A stretch of DNA of 64,000 nt from Bog-159 sp049511415 (GTDB taxonomy: Bacteria; Acidobacteriota; Terriglobia; Bryobacterales; Bryobacteraceae), in contig JBEKYC010000022.1 of the NCBI GenBank assembly GCA_049511415.1, positions 1-64,000 of the forward strand. Direction: 5' to 3'. A program made the position numbers and the translations under genes. How positions within the stretch are numbered: the first letter of the stretch is position 1; the number at the start of each line of letters is the position of its first letter. The notes beneath the pieces are model-generated. The model saw only the letters and a program-made list of their open reading frames with translations. It was not told where the DNA came from and searched no databases. Of the stretch, positions 17,299-25,624 are shown in pieces.

Positions 17299-17619
17299 GT
17301 GGTCCCAAATCTAATTCTCCAAACCTCGTCCCCGGCGGGTGGTTCCCTGCTGGGCTTCCTCCCCATCCTTCTGATCTTCGGAATCTTCTATTTCCTTCTG
17401 TTCCTTCCCATGCAACGGCAAAAGAAGAAGCAGGCGGCGATGCTGACTTCCCTGCAGAATGGCAACACCGTGCTCACCAGCGGTGGTATTGTGGGGACCA
17501 TTGTTTCCATCGGCGACGACGACACCTTGGTGTTGCGGGTCAAGCCTGACAATATTAAGCTGCAGGTGGCCCGGAGCGCCGTCTCCAACCTGGTAACCGG
17601 CGGCGACGGCAAGAAATAA
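17299..17619 (+). CDS. yajC: Sec translocon accessory protein YajC
   Basis: 106 residues from GTG. One TM helix at about 20-38 (FLPILLIFGIFYFLLFLP), then the conserved MQRQKKKQA and the LQNGNTVLTSGGIVGTIVSI block. YajC associates with SecDF in the inner membrane. It is 35 nt upstream of secD, with secF following. A TATACT at 17221 could be its -10 box; the nearest TTGACA is 22 bp from it, which is too far for a standard promoter. Confidence 0.95.
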   Translation: MVPNLILQTSSPAGGSLLGFLPILLIFGIFYFLLFLPMQRQKKKQAAMLTSLQNGNTVLTSGGIVGTIVSIGDDDTLVLRVKPDNIKLQVARSAVSNLVTGGDGKK

Positions 17620-17654
17620 ATCGTAGGACAATAACTTAAGCTAGGCAAATCCTC

Positions 17655-19268
17655 ATGCAAAAAAATGTGACCGGTAGGACCATAGTCATCGTTGTGACGA
17701 TCCTGATCTGCGTGTTCGGCATCATCGGCTTCCCCAAGTCGAAAGATGCCCTCGTCGATAATGTGACCCACAACATCCGGCTGGGGCTGGATCTGAAGGG
17801 CGGCAGCCACATGGTGTTGCAAGTCCATGTGCAGGACGCCATCAAGACCGAGGCGGACGGCGCCATCGAGCGCATGAAGGACGAGTTGCACAAGCAGTCG
17901 ATCGACTTCACCGACATCTCGCACAACGATCCCGCCACGGTGGACGACGCCGACAAGATCGAAATCGACGTCAAAGGCGTGCCCGCCACCAAGACCACCG
18001 CATTCCGCAACCTGATCGCGGATCGCTTTCCCCAATGGACGCTCACGCCGTTGAATGCCACCGACTATAAATTGAACATGCGCCCCAGCGACCTGCTGAC
18101 GCTCAAGCGCGACACCGTGGAACGTTCCCTCAATACCATCACCAACCGCATCAACCAGCTCGGCTTGACCGAGCCCACCGTGCAGCAGTACGGGCAGGCC
18201 GATAAGGCCTTCGAGATCCTGGTGGAACTCCCCGGCGTGGATGATCCGGCGCGCGTGAGCGAAATCATGCAGAAGACCGCGCAACTGGAGATCGACGATG
18301 TCAAGGACGGTCCCTATCCCACCCGCGACGCGGCTCTCTCCCAAAAGGGCGGCATTCTGCCGTTGAATACCAAGTTGGTCAAGATGCGTCCGTCGGGGGG
18401 CGCCGAAGAGTGGTATCTGATATCGCGTACACCCGTCATCCGTGGTACTGACCTGCGCAACGCGCGCGCCGGCCAGGATGAATTCCGCAAGTGGGATACG
18501 CAGTTCTCGCTCAGCCCGGATGCCGGCAAACGGTTCGGCCGGTACACCGAGGCCAACGTCGGCAACAAGCTGGCCGTGGTGTTGGACAACGTAATCTATA
18601 GTGTGGCCGTAATCAAAGGACGCATCGAGGATAGCGGCCAGATCGAGAACATCGGCACGGAGCAGGAGGCGTCCGATCTGGCTTTGGTGCTGCGTGCCGG
18701 CGCCCTGCCCGCCACTATCGAACCGGTCTATGAAAGCTCCGTGGGGCCCTCCCTGGGCGCCGATTCCATCCATGCCGGTATCGTGGCCGGCTTGGCCGGA
18801 TTGATCGCCGTAATCGCCGTGATGCTGGTGTACTACAAGCGCAGCGGCGTGAACGCGGTCCTCGCGCTCATCTTGAATACAGTAATCCTGCTGGCCGCCC
18901 TCTCCTACTTTAAGGCGGTGCTCACGTTGCCCGGTATCGCCGGTGTCATCCTGACGATCGGTATGGCGGTCGATAGCAATGTGCTGATCTTCGAGCGTAT
19001 CCGCGAGGAGTTGCGCGCGGGCAAGGCCATTGTATCGGCCGTGGACGCCGGCTTCTCCAAAGCCTGGTGGACGATCGTCGACACCCACGTGACCACCGTA
19101 GTTTCCTGCGCCTTCCTCTTTATTTTTGGGGAAGGACCGGTCCGGGGATTTGCGGTGACCCTGACCATCGGTCTGCTGGCGAACGTCTTTACCGCCGTGT
19201 TCGTGTCGAAGGTGATCTTCGACTATGAATTGTCCGGCCGCCGCCAGTTGGCGGAATTGAGCATATAA
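17655..19268 (+). CDS. secD: Protein translocase subunit SecD
   Basis: 537 residues. First TM at about 8-26, then the D1 motif LGLDLKGGSHMVLQV, the periplasmic P1 domain, and five C-terminal TM helices starting near residue 370 with GLAGLIAVIAVMLVYYK. The RND-type motif GMAVDSNVLIFERIREEL is present. SecD with SecF uses the proton-motive force to pull exported proteins into the periplasm. Normal length, no anomalies. Confidence 0.97.
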   Translation: MQKNVTGRTIVIVVTILICVFGIIGFPKSKDALVDNVTHNIRLGLDLKGGSHMVLQVHVQDAIKTEADGAIERMKDELHKQSIDFTDISHNDPATVDDADKIEIDVKGVPATKTTAFRNLIADRFPQWTLTPLNATDYKLNMRPSDLLTLKRDTVERSLNTITNRINQLGLTEPTVQQYGQADKAFEILVELPGVDDPARVSEIMQKTAQLEIDDVKDGPYPTRDAALSQKGGILPLNTKLVKMRPSGGAEEWYLISRTPVIRGTDLRNARAGQDEFRKWDTQFSLSPDAGKRFGRYTEANVGNKLAVVLDNVIYSVAVIKGRIEDSGQIENIGTEQEASDLALVLRAGALPATIEPVYESSVGPSLGADSIHAGIVAGLAGLIAVIAVMLVYYKRSGVNAVLALILNTVILLAALSYFKAVLTLPGIAGVILTIGMAVDSNVLIFERIREELRAGKAIVSAVDAGFSKAWWTIVDTHVTTVVSCAFLFIFGEGPVRGFAVTLTIGLLANVFTAVFVSKVIFDYELSGRRQLAELSI

Positions 19269-19276
19269 TGTGGTGG

Positions 19277-19319
19277 CTGGTCGCCCGGCGGTGAAACCCG
19301 GCGGCCAGTATCGGTTTTT
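19277..19319 (+). terminator. Terminator-like hairpin between secD and secF
   Basis: Nine-base stem CTGGTCGCC / GGCGGCCAG (19277-19285 and 19300-19308, one G-T pair), a 14-nt loop, and TTTTT at 19315-19319. It lies in a 113-bp gap, so it may attenuate secF relative to secD. Confidence 0.6.
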
Positions 19320-19381
19320 GGGGAACAATCTGAACAGGTCCGGTGTCAAAAAAGTGTTAAGCACCGGTATGGCGTTTACCG

Positions 19382-20629
19382 ATGGAAATCTTTAAACAGA
19401 CAAATTTCGATTTTTTGAATTACAAGTGGCCGTTCATCGGCGCTTCGCTGGTGCTTTCCGTGGCGGGAATCACAAGTATCATCCTTCATGGTGGATTGCG
19501 TTACGGCATCGACTTCAAGGAAGGCACCCAGATGACCGTGAAGTGGAAGGGCACGCCTCCCGAGGATAAGATTCGCGCCGCGCTCGCCAGCAAAATCAAG
19601 GGCGAGGTCACCGTGCAGCCGATCTCGGATGTGTCCACGCACGACGAGGTCGTCATCGGCACCGAACGCATGGGTGAGCAGCAGATGAACGTTGCGCGCA
19701 AGACCATGCGGGATACCCTGGAGGCCACTTTCGGCGAACCGCAGAGCGGCAAGCTGGATTTCAATAATGCGGGCGCGGCTGAAATTGCCGACCGCATCAC
19801 GGTCCCGCTGCAACAAGCCGGCGTGCAGCTTTCCGACCAGGCCTTGCAGAAACTGTCCAACGACATCCGCACGTTTCGGGATTCACCGCCGCGCTCCGGC
19901 GTGCTCTCCAGCTTCGACGGACTGGCGGCTGTTACGGGAGTAAACTCTGCTATTATTAACGTTCTCAAACAGCAGTGTTACCTGGCGCCATTCTCGATTC
20001 AGAAAGTGGAGATGGTCGGTCCGAAGGTCGGTGGCGAACTCCGTACCAAGGCCGTCCTGGCCACGCTTTACGCGCTGGGTGGAATGCTGGTATATATAGC
20101 CTTTCGTTTCGAGTGGATTTATGGTGTGGCAGCCGTAGTAGCGTGCTTCCACGATACGATCATCACGATCGGGCTGTTCTCCCTTTTCAATAAGGAGATC
20201 ACGCTCACGGTGATCGCGGCTTTGTTGACGTTGGTCGGCTATTCCATGAACGATACGATCGTCATCTTCGACCGCATACGCGAGAACATCAAAATCCTGC
20301 GGCGCGAGCCGCTCGAATCCCTGATCAACAAAAGCGTCAACCAGACTTTGAGCCGGACCGTCATGACCTCCGGTCTGACGTTCTTGACCGTGATCGCGCT
20401 TTTTCTGTTCGGCGGCCCGGTGTTGCATGGCTTTTCTTTCGCATTGGTTGTAGGTATTATTATCGGTACGTATTCGTCGGTGTTCGTGGCCAGTCCGATT
20501 GTTTTGTTCTGGCATAATTGGGCGGACGAGCGGAAGAGAACCGCTCCCGTGCCTGTAGCGGCCGCCAAGGCGCAGCCGGCGCGCCCTGCGGATCCCGCGC
20601 GGAAGGGTTCGACCAAAGCCGTCAAATAG
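19382..20629 (+). CDS. secF: Protein translocase subunit SecF
   Basis: 415 residues, somewhat long for SecF. First TM near 18-36, the conserved YGIDFKEGTQM, then the membrane block with GYSMNDTIVIFDRIRENI. It has an extended periplasmic domain and a C-terminal Lys/Ala/Pro-rich tail of about 30 residues that is not part of the core fold. Works with SecD and YajC. Separated from secD by a hairpin, so it may be partly independently expressed. Confidence 0.96.
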   Translation: MEIFKQTNFDFLNYKWPFIGASLVLSVAGITSIILHGGLRYGIDFKEGTQMTVKWKGTPPEDKIRAALASKIKGEVTVQPISDVSTHDEVVIGTERMGEQQMNVARKTMRDTLEATFGEPQSGKLDFNNAGAAEIADRITVPLQQAGVQLSDQALQKLSNDIRTFRDSPPRSGVLSSFDGLAAVTGVNSAIINVLKQQCYLAPFSIQKVEMVGPKVGGELRTKAVLATLYALGGMLVYIAFRFEWIYGVAAVVACFHDTIITIGLFSLFNKEITLTVIAALLTLVGYSMNDTIVIFDRIRENIKILRREPLESLINKSVNQTLSRTVMTSGLTFLTVIALFLFGGPVLHGFSFALVVGIIIGTYSSVFVASPIVLFWHNWADERKRTAPVPVAAAKAQPARPADPARKGSTKAVK

Positions 20630-20648
20630 TGGAGGCAAGGAGGAAGTT

Positions 20649-21407
20649 ATGTTCGAGCAAACGTTCGTCGATGGCACGGGAACAACACACAAGAGCTGGA
20701 CCGTGCTGGTTTCCTTCATCGGGCAGATGTGCGTGATTGCCGTCGCCATCCTGATCCCCATGATCTACTTCGATGCGCTGCCCAAGAGCCAGTTGACCAG
20801 TTTCCTGGTGGCGCCACCCCCGCCGCCTCCGCCTCCTCCCCCGCCGGCCGCCGCCCCGCCCCGCGTCGTCAAGGTGATTCCACGCCAGTTTGACGCCGGC
20901 CGCCTGATGGCGCCCAAAGTCATCCCCAAAGACGTTGCCATGATTAAGGAAGAAGAACTGCCGCCGCCGTCCGCGGGCGGCGTCGTGGGTGGAGTTCCTG
21001 GTGGCATGCCGGGCGGCACGCCCGGCGGCGTGATCGGCGGCATTATCGGATCGGTCCCCACCGCGGCGCCTCCGCCGCCTCCACCGCCCGTCAAGGTGGA
21101 AAAGCCGGTCACCCCGCAGCGCATCCGCGTCGGTGGCAACGTGCAGCAGGCCAAGTTGATCCGCCAGCCGAAGCCGATTTATCCTCCTTTGGCGAAGCAG
21201 GCCCGCATCTCCGGTGTCGTGAAGCTTGATGCGATCATCGGCAAGGACGGGACGATTCAGAACCTCCGCGTCGTGAGCGGGCACCCGCTGTTGGTGCCGG
21301 CCGCCCTGGAGGCCGTGAAGCAATGGGTTTACCAGCCGACTCTCCTCAATGGCGAGGCGGTGGAAGTGGTAACGCAGATCGACGTGAATTTCACGTTGAG
21401 CAACTAA
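20649..21407 (+). CDS. tonB: TonB-family energy transducer
   Basis: 252 residues after an AAGGAGG site. Short cytoplasmic N-terminus, one TM helix (about 18-40), a run of prolines near 58-68, a Gly-rich spacer (GGVPGGMPGGTPGG) and the TonB C-terminal fold (PKPIYPPLAKQARISGVVKL, then VVSGHPLLVPAALEAVKQW). It couples the ExbB/ExbD motor to outer-membrane receptors. First gene of a five-gene operon; no receptor gene is in the window. Confidence 0.93.
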   Translation: MFEQTFVDGTGTTHKSWTVLVSFIGQMCVIAVAILIPMIYFDALPKSQLTSFLVAPPPPPPPPPPPAAAPPRVVKVIPRQFDAGRLMAPKVIPKDVAMIKEEELPPPSAGGVVGGVPGGMPGGTPGGVIGGIIGSVPTAAPPPPPPPVKVEKPVTPQRIRVGGNVQQAKLIRQPKPIYPPLAKQARISGVVKLDAIIGKDGTIQNLRVVSGHPLLVPAALEAVKQWVYQPTLLNGEAVEVVTQIDVNFTLSN

Positions 21408-21448
21408 GTAGTCTGTTACACTAATTCAACTCGCAGGAGACAACGACA

Positions 21449-22192
21449 ATGCTTTTGCAGACGCAAGTTTGGGCGTTCCTTTTACTGCAGGAGGGCGGCG
21501 GCACCATCGGATGGGACCCTCGCTCTCTCTGGTCACAGATGGGTCTTCCCGCCAAGCTGGTGGTGATCGGCCTGTTCATCATGTCGGCATGGTCTATCGG
21601 CGTCATGATTGACCGGCTACTTGCCTATAGCGCCGCGCGCAAGCAATCCCGCGCGTTCGCGCCGGCCGTGGCGGGCGCCTTGAAGGAAGGCAAGCTCGAC
21701 GAAGCTATCAAGATCGCCGACCGTTATAAGAAGAGCCATTTGGCGAAGGTAGTGGTGGCCGGACTCCAGGAGTTTCAGGCGCACCAGATGAGTTCCGATA
21801 TTCCGGGTGAAGAGATCGAAGCTTCGCAACGCGCTCTGGAACGCGCCGAAGCCATCGTGCATGCCGAATTGAAGCGCGGCATCAGCGGCCTGGCAACCAT
21901 CGGTTCGACGGCCCCCTTCGTGGGTCTGTTCGGAACGGTAGTCGGCATCATCAACGCGTTCAAGGGGATTTCGACCGAGAAGTCCACCGGTCTGGGCGCC
22001 GTGGCGGGCGGCATTTCCGAAGCCTTGGTGACCACCGCCATCGGTTTGTTCGTGGCTATCCCGGCCGTCTGGATGTTCAACTACTTCACGGGCAAAATCG
22101 AGGCCTTTGACGTGGAAATGGGCAACTCCAGTTCCGAGCTGATCGACTACTTCCTGAAGCGGTCGCAGCGCGGCGCGGCGGCCCGCAAGTAG
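21449..22192 (+). CDS. exbB: ExbB/TolQ/MotA-type proton channel protein
   Basis: 247 residues with an AGGAGA site. TM helices near 30-50, 150-172 and 190-212, with the conserved LATIGSTAPFVGLFGTVVGI and GGISEALVTTAIGLFVAIPA segments. It forms the pentameric proton channel with ExbD dimers in the inner membrane. Lies between tonB and two exbD genes. TolQ function is possible because the families overlap, but the neighbouring TonB favours ExbB. Confidence 0.92.
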   Translation: MLLQTQVWAFLLLQEGGGTIGWDPRSLWSQMGLPAKLVVIGLFIMSAWSIGVMIDRLLAYSAARKQSRAFAPAVAGALKEGKLDEAIKIADRYKKSHLAKVVVAGLQEFQAHQMSSDIPGEEIEASQRALERAEAIVHAELKRGISGLATIGSTAPFVGLFGTVVGIINAFKGISTEKSTGLGAVAGGISEALVTTAIGLFVAIPAVWMFNYFTGKIEAFDVEMGNSSSELIDYFLKRSQRGAAARK

Positions 22193-22282
22193 ACGTCGAC
22201 GAGTATACATCCAGCGAGTTGAATCGGACGCCCTGGTTCGCGCCGGGGCGTCCCGGATACAGCCTGGAGTGGAGGCTTTTAC

Positions 22283-22741
22283 ATGTCGGTAATCATTAAA
22301 CAAAAATCGCCGCCGCCCGTGGCGGACATCAACGTAACCCCGATGGTGGACGTGATGCTGGTTCTGCTCATCATCTTCATGGTCATCACGCCCATGTTGT
22401 CCAAAGGCGTGAGCGTCGACTTGGTGAAGACGGTGAACCCTATTGCCATGCAGGCCGCTGACAAGAGCGATGCGATCATCGTCGCTGTCACGCGCGACGG
22501 CAAGACTTACCTGAATACCACGCAGATGGCCGCCGACCAGCTTCCAGGCAAAGTCAAGGATATGTTGACCAACCGCCTGGACAAGACCTGCTACGTGAAG
22601 GCCGACTCTCGCGCGCGGTATGAAAAGGTAGTCGACGTCGTCAACAACTTGCGCGCGGCGGGCGTCGACCAGTTGGGGCTGCTCACCGAGCAGATGCAGC
22701 AAAAGAAGGGTTCAGCTACACCCGCGCCGGCTGGACAGTAA
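22283..22741 (+). CDS. exbD: ExbD/TolR-family protein, first copy
   Basis: 152 residues. One N-terminal TM helix carrying the essential Asp in the pattern INVTPMVDVMLVLLIIFMVI, followed by the periplasmic domain. It pairs with ExbB as the proton-conducting subunit. The second copy downstream is divergent (GLEALVPQ rather than GVSVDLVK after the TM), so the two may form a heterodimer or serve different partners. Confidence 0.93.
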   Translation: MSVIIKQKSPPPVADINVTPMVDVMLVLLIIFMVITPMLSKGVSVDLVKTVNPIAMQAADKSDAIIVAVTRDGKTYLNTTQMAADQLPGKVKDMLTNRLDKTCYVKADSRARYEKVVDVVNNLRAAGVDQLGLLTEQMQQKKGSATPAPAGQ

Positions 22742-22804
22742 GAGAATGGCGGGATTGATGTCGCGCGGAGTTTGAGTTCCGCACAGAGGATAAGGAGTAA
22801 TTCT

Positions 22805-23230
22805 ATGGGAATGGCAGTGGGAGGCGCTAAAGGCGCCATATCCAGCATCAACATGACGCCCATGATCGACGTGCTTCTGGTGCTGATCATTATTTTTATG
22901 GTCATCACGCCGTTGACACCGAAAGGACTGGAGGCTTTGGTGCCGCAGCCGCCTCCGCCGGGCACGCCGCCTCAGGCAGCCGATACCCGCACCGTGGTGA
23001 TCGTGATCAACAAGGATAAGAGCTTCATGATCAACCAGGATCCCACGCCGGAGGCCAACCTCGGTCCGCGCCTGGAAGAGATCTTCAAGACCCGCGCCGA
23101 GCGTGTGGTGTTCGTGAAGGGCGATCCCGACCTGGAATTCCAGTATGTGGCCAAGGCCATCGACATCGCGCACGGCGCTGGTATCGACAAGGTCGGACTC
23201 ATGACGCCCCAAATGGAGGCCGGACAATAA
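22805..23230 (+). CDS. exbD: ExbD/TolR-family protein, second copy
   Basis: 141 residues from ATG 22805, chosen because AAGGAG lies just upstream; a longer open frame starts at 22772 without a site. TM with INMTPMIDVLLVLIIIFMVI, then a Pro-rich linker (QPPPPGTPPQA) absent from the first copy and a periplasmic domain. Its stop overlaps the ATG of the TPR lipoprotein (TAATG), so translation is probably coupled. Confidence 0.92.
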   Translation: MGMAVGGAKGAISSINMTPMIDVLLVLIIIFMVITPLTPKGLEALVPQPPPPGTPPQAADTRTVVIVINKDKSFMINQDPTPEANLGPRLEEIFKTRAERVVFVKGDPDLEFQYVAKAIDIAHGAGIDKVGLMTPQMEAGQ

Positions 23231-24036
23231 TGAAACGCACCGTAATTGGGGCCGTGGCGGTCGCCGCGCTGGTTCTATTCGCTTCCGGTTGTCAGAAGCT
23301 GAAGGCTCGCGACGAGCTGAACAAGGGCGTCCAGGCGTTTAAAAACGCTCAATATCCGCAGGCCGTGGAGCGGTTCAAGTCCGCCGTCGAGTTGGATCCC
23401 GGCTTCTCTACGGCACGGCTGTATCTGGCTACGGCGTACATGCAACAGTTCATTCCGGGCGCCGATTCCCCGGACAATATGCAGATGGCCAACGCCGCCC
23501 AGGATCAATTCCAGCAGGTCTTGAACGCCGAGCCCAAGAACGAGTTAGCCATCGCCTCCATCGCCAACCTCTACTTCCAGGAAAAGAAGTTTGACGACGC
23601 CAAACAATGGTATGAAAAGCAGGTTCAGGTAGACCCCAAGAGCAAGGAAGCCTACTACACCCTCGGCGTCATCGCCTGGACAAGGGCGTTCCAGCCCCGC
23701 ATGGATGCCCGCGCCAAAATGGGCATGAAGCCGGAAGATCCTGGTCCCCTGAAAGACAAGAAAGTCCGCGCGGATCTGGCCACCAAGAACGAACCGGTCA
23801 TCGACGAAGGCATTAAGGACCTCGATAAGGCTTTGCAGCTCGATCCCGAGTACGACGACGCCATGGCTTACGAGAACCTCCTCTACCGCGAAAAGGCGGA
23901 TCTGGAAGAATCGTCGGACGCGTACAAGAAGGACACGGACGTCGCCGATAACTGGGTGCAGAAAAGCCTGGATACCCGGAAGATCAAAGCCGAACGGAAA
24001 CCCACCGGCGGCGGTATCACCACCGATACAAAGTAA
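23230..24036 (+). CDS. TPR-repeat lipoprotein of the Ton operon
   Basis: 268 residues. The signal peptide ends in a lipobox (LFASGC), so the mature protein is lipid-anchored. Tetratricopeptide repeats: AFKNAQYPQAVERFKSAVELDP near 35-55, then NAEPKNELAIASIANLYFQEKKFDDAKQWYEKQVQVDP and LDKALQLDPEYDDAMAYENL. It probably scaffolds envelope partners of the Ton motor. Last gene of the operon and translationally linked to the second exbD. Confidence 0.88.
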   Translation: MKRTVIGAVAVAALVLFASGCQKLKARDELNKGVQAFKNAQYPQAVERFKSAVELDPGFSTARLYLATAYMQQFIPGADSPDNMQMANAAQDQFQQVLNAEPKNELAIASIANLYFQEKKFDDAKQWYEKQVQVDPKSKEAYYTLGVIAWTRAFQPRMDARAKMGMKPEDPGPLKDKKVRADLATKNEPVIDEGIKDLDKALQLDPEYDDAMAYENLLYREKADLEESSDAYKKDTDVADNWVQKSLDTRKIKAERKPTGGGITTDTK

Positions 24037-24066
24037 GCCCTGCTAACCGCCAACCAGCTTGCAATC

Positions 24067-24119
24067 CATCGGCGGATCCCTGTAACCTGACTGTAACGGG
24101 TTGCATGGATCCGCCGATG
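24067..24119. repeat. Long inverted repeat over the next start codon
   Basis: Arms CATCGGCGGATCC (24067-24079) and GGATCCGCCGATG (24107-24119) are perfect 13-bp complements. After one mismatch the helix continues with TGTAACC against GGGTTGCA (one G-T pair), about 20 paired positions around a loop of about 10 nt. The ATG at 24105 and an in-frame ATG at 24117 lie inside the right arm. No T-run follows, so it is not a simple terminator; it could end the Ton operon message or hide the CPBP start. Confidence 0.75.
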
Positions 24120-24998
24120 CGCACTCTGATCCTCCTCTCTTTCCTCGCCGCCATCTGTGCGTTCCTGTGTCCGGCCGTGCAGAGGTCTTTGCGCGCCATC
24201 CTGCAATCTCACCCGGCGGCATTGTTCGCCGCGCCGGCCGTGCTTACGCTGCTGTTCCTGGCGCTCGCGGCGGGCGCAGGGGTCTTCAGCCTGCCTCTCG
24301 CGCTGCTCGTGCTGGCTTACACTTCCGCGCCCGTGTCAATCGCATTCGCACAGGGTCCCGCCGCCGGCAATCGGCCGTCCTGGCTGGATTTCGCCATCAT
24401 CCTGATGCTCTGGCTGCCGCTCGAATTCTCCGCCGGCCAGCACCTCATTCCCCGCCCCGCCCAAGGCTTTTTGCATAGCGTCGCCTATGGCATCGCGATC
24501 CTGCTGGGATTGGTCCTTTTCCTGGGCTTTCGCGCGCTGCCCGGCATGCAGTACAACCTGCCGCGCGGGCGCGATCTCGCCTATGGCGCGGCCGGCTTCG
24601 CCATCGCGGCGCCCGTCCTGATCGTGGCCGGCAGGCTGCTCCATTTCATCCCGGCGTGGCATGCCCCGGCGCATCCCGCCCCCGGCCGCCTGGGCCTGAC
24701 ATTTGCCGCCATCTTTGCGGGCACCGCATTGCCAGAGGAGATATTGTTCCGATCCTTGATCCAGAACTGGCTCACGCAGCGCTACGGCTTTACGCTGCCC
24801 GTGCTGCTGGTCTCCGCATTCATTTTCGGTTGCGCCCATCTGGATAACGGCCCGCAGCCGCTGCCCAACTGGCGCTACATGATCCTGGCCACCATCGCCG
24901 GCTTGGCCTATGGCAAGGTATTTCAGAAGTCCACGAGCGTCTTCTCTTCAGTTACCTGTCATGCTCTGGTGGACGCCACCAAGCACTTTTTCTTCTGA
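24105..24998 (+). CDS. CPBP-family intramembrane metalloprotease
   Basis: 297 residues, seven or eight TM helices. The CPBP (Abi/CAAX-like) active-site pattern is intact: EExxxR as LPEEILFRSLIQNW near residue 210, FGCAHLDNG near 245, and a final His in CHALVDATKH. Members cleave membrane peptides or CAAX substrates and some confer bacteriocin immunity. Start could be ATG 24105 or 24117; both sit in a hairpin. Its stop overlaps the start of the next gene. Confidence 0.9.
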   Translation: MDPPMRTLILLSFLAAICAFLCPAVQRSLRAILQSHPAALFAAPAVLTLLFLALAAGAGVFSLPLALLVLAYTSAPVSIAFAQGPAAGNRPSWLDFAIILMLWLPLEFSAGQHLIPRPAQGFLHSVAYGIAILLGLVLFLGFRALPGMQYNLPRGRDLAYGAAGFAIAAPVLIVAGRLLHFIPAWHAPAHPAPGRLGLTFAAIFAGTALPEEILFRSLIQNWLTQRYGFTLPVLLVSAFIFGCAHLDNGPQPLPNWRYMILATIAGLAYGKVFQKSTSVFSSVTCHALVDATKHFFF

Positions 24999-25621
24999 TG
25001 CGCCGCAAACAAATACTCATCGTCTCCGAGGTGGCCGCCGCCTTTATCTTTATCATGCTGTACATCTGGCGCCTGCGCTTCACCTGGCCTTGGGCCTGGA
25101 TCCTCATCCTGGCGTTCTTTGCCGCCTCGCATGTCCTGCGCGGTGAGCGGATTGCCAGCCTGGGTTTCCGCTGGGGCAACTTTCGCGAGTGCGTGGAACA
25201 TCTGGCGCCGGCGCTGCTGCTGATCGTCCTGTCGCTGCTGGCCCTCGGCCTGCTCCTGCAAACCATGCGGCCTATCAGCCTGGAATACGGGTGCATGTGC
25301 CTGCTGGCATACTGCCCGTGGGGCGTGTTCCAGCAATATCTGGTGAACGGCTACATCGCGAACCGCCTGGCCCTGGTGGCGGCGCCGCGTTACATCCCCC
25401 TGATTTCGGCCGTATTGTTCGCGGGCGCGCACCTGCCCAACTGGTTCTTGATGATCGTAACCTTCGCGGCCGGCTACGCCGGCACGAAGATCTTTCTGAA
25501 ATACCGCAACCTCTATTTCCTGGGCCTGGCGCACGGCGTGATCGGCACGCTGCTCTTCGTCGTGATTCCGGATTCCATCAGCCATCACCTGACCGTGGGA
25601 CCGGGATTTTTCCTGCATTAG
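24998..25621 (+). CDS. CPBP-like membrane protein lacking the catalytic glutamate pair
   Basis: 207 residues, about six TM helices. It resembles the CPBP fold (GAHLPNWFLMIVTF and GLAHGVIG match motifs 2 and 3), but motif 1 reads WGVFQQYLVNGYIANRL, with QQ in place of the EE of EExxxR. Members of this kind exist in databases and are presumed degenerate or altered in activity. TGATG overlap with the intact CPBP gene suggests a regulatory or heteromeric partner, which is inference. Confidence 0.8.
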   Translation: MRRKQILIVSEVAAAFIFIMLYIWRLRFTWPWAWILILAFFAASHVLRGERIASLGFRWGNFRECVEHLAPALLLIVLSLLALGLLLQTMRPISLEYGCMCLLAYCPWGVFQQYLVNGYIANRLALVAAPRYIPLISAVLFAGAHLPNWFLMIVTFAAGYAGTKIFLKYRNLYFLGLAHGVIGTLLFVVIPDSISHHLTVGPGFFLH

Positions 25622-25624
25622 TAG

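Noticed and set aside
17388..19364. 658-codon open frame antisense to secD
   Set aside because: It mirrors a clear secD gene; long antisense frames are expected in GC-rich coding DNA and the protein has no domain.
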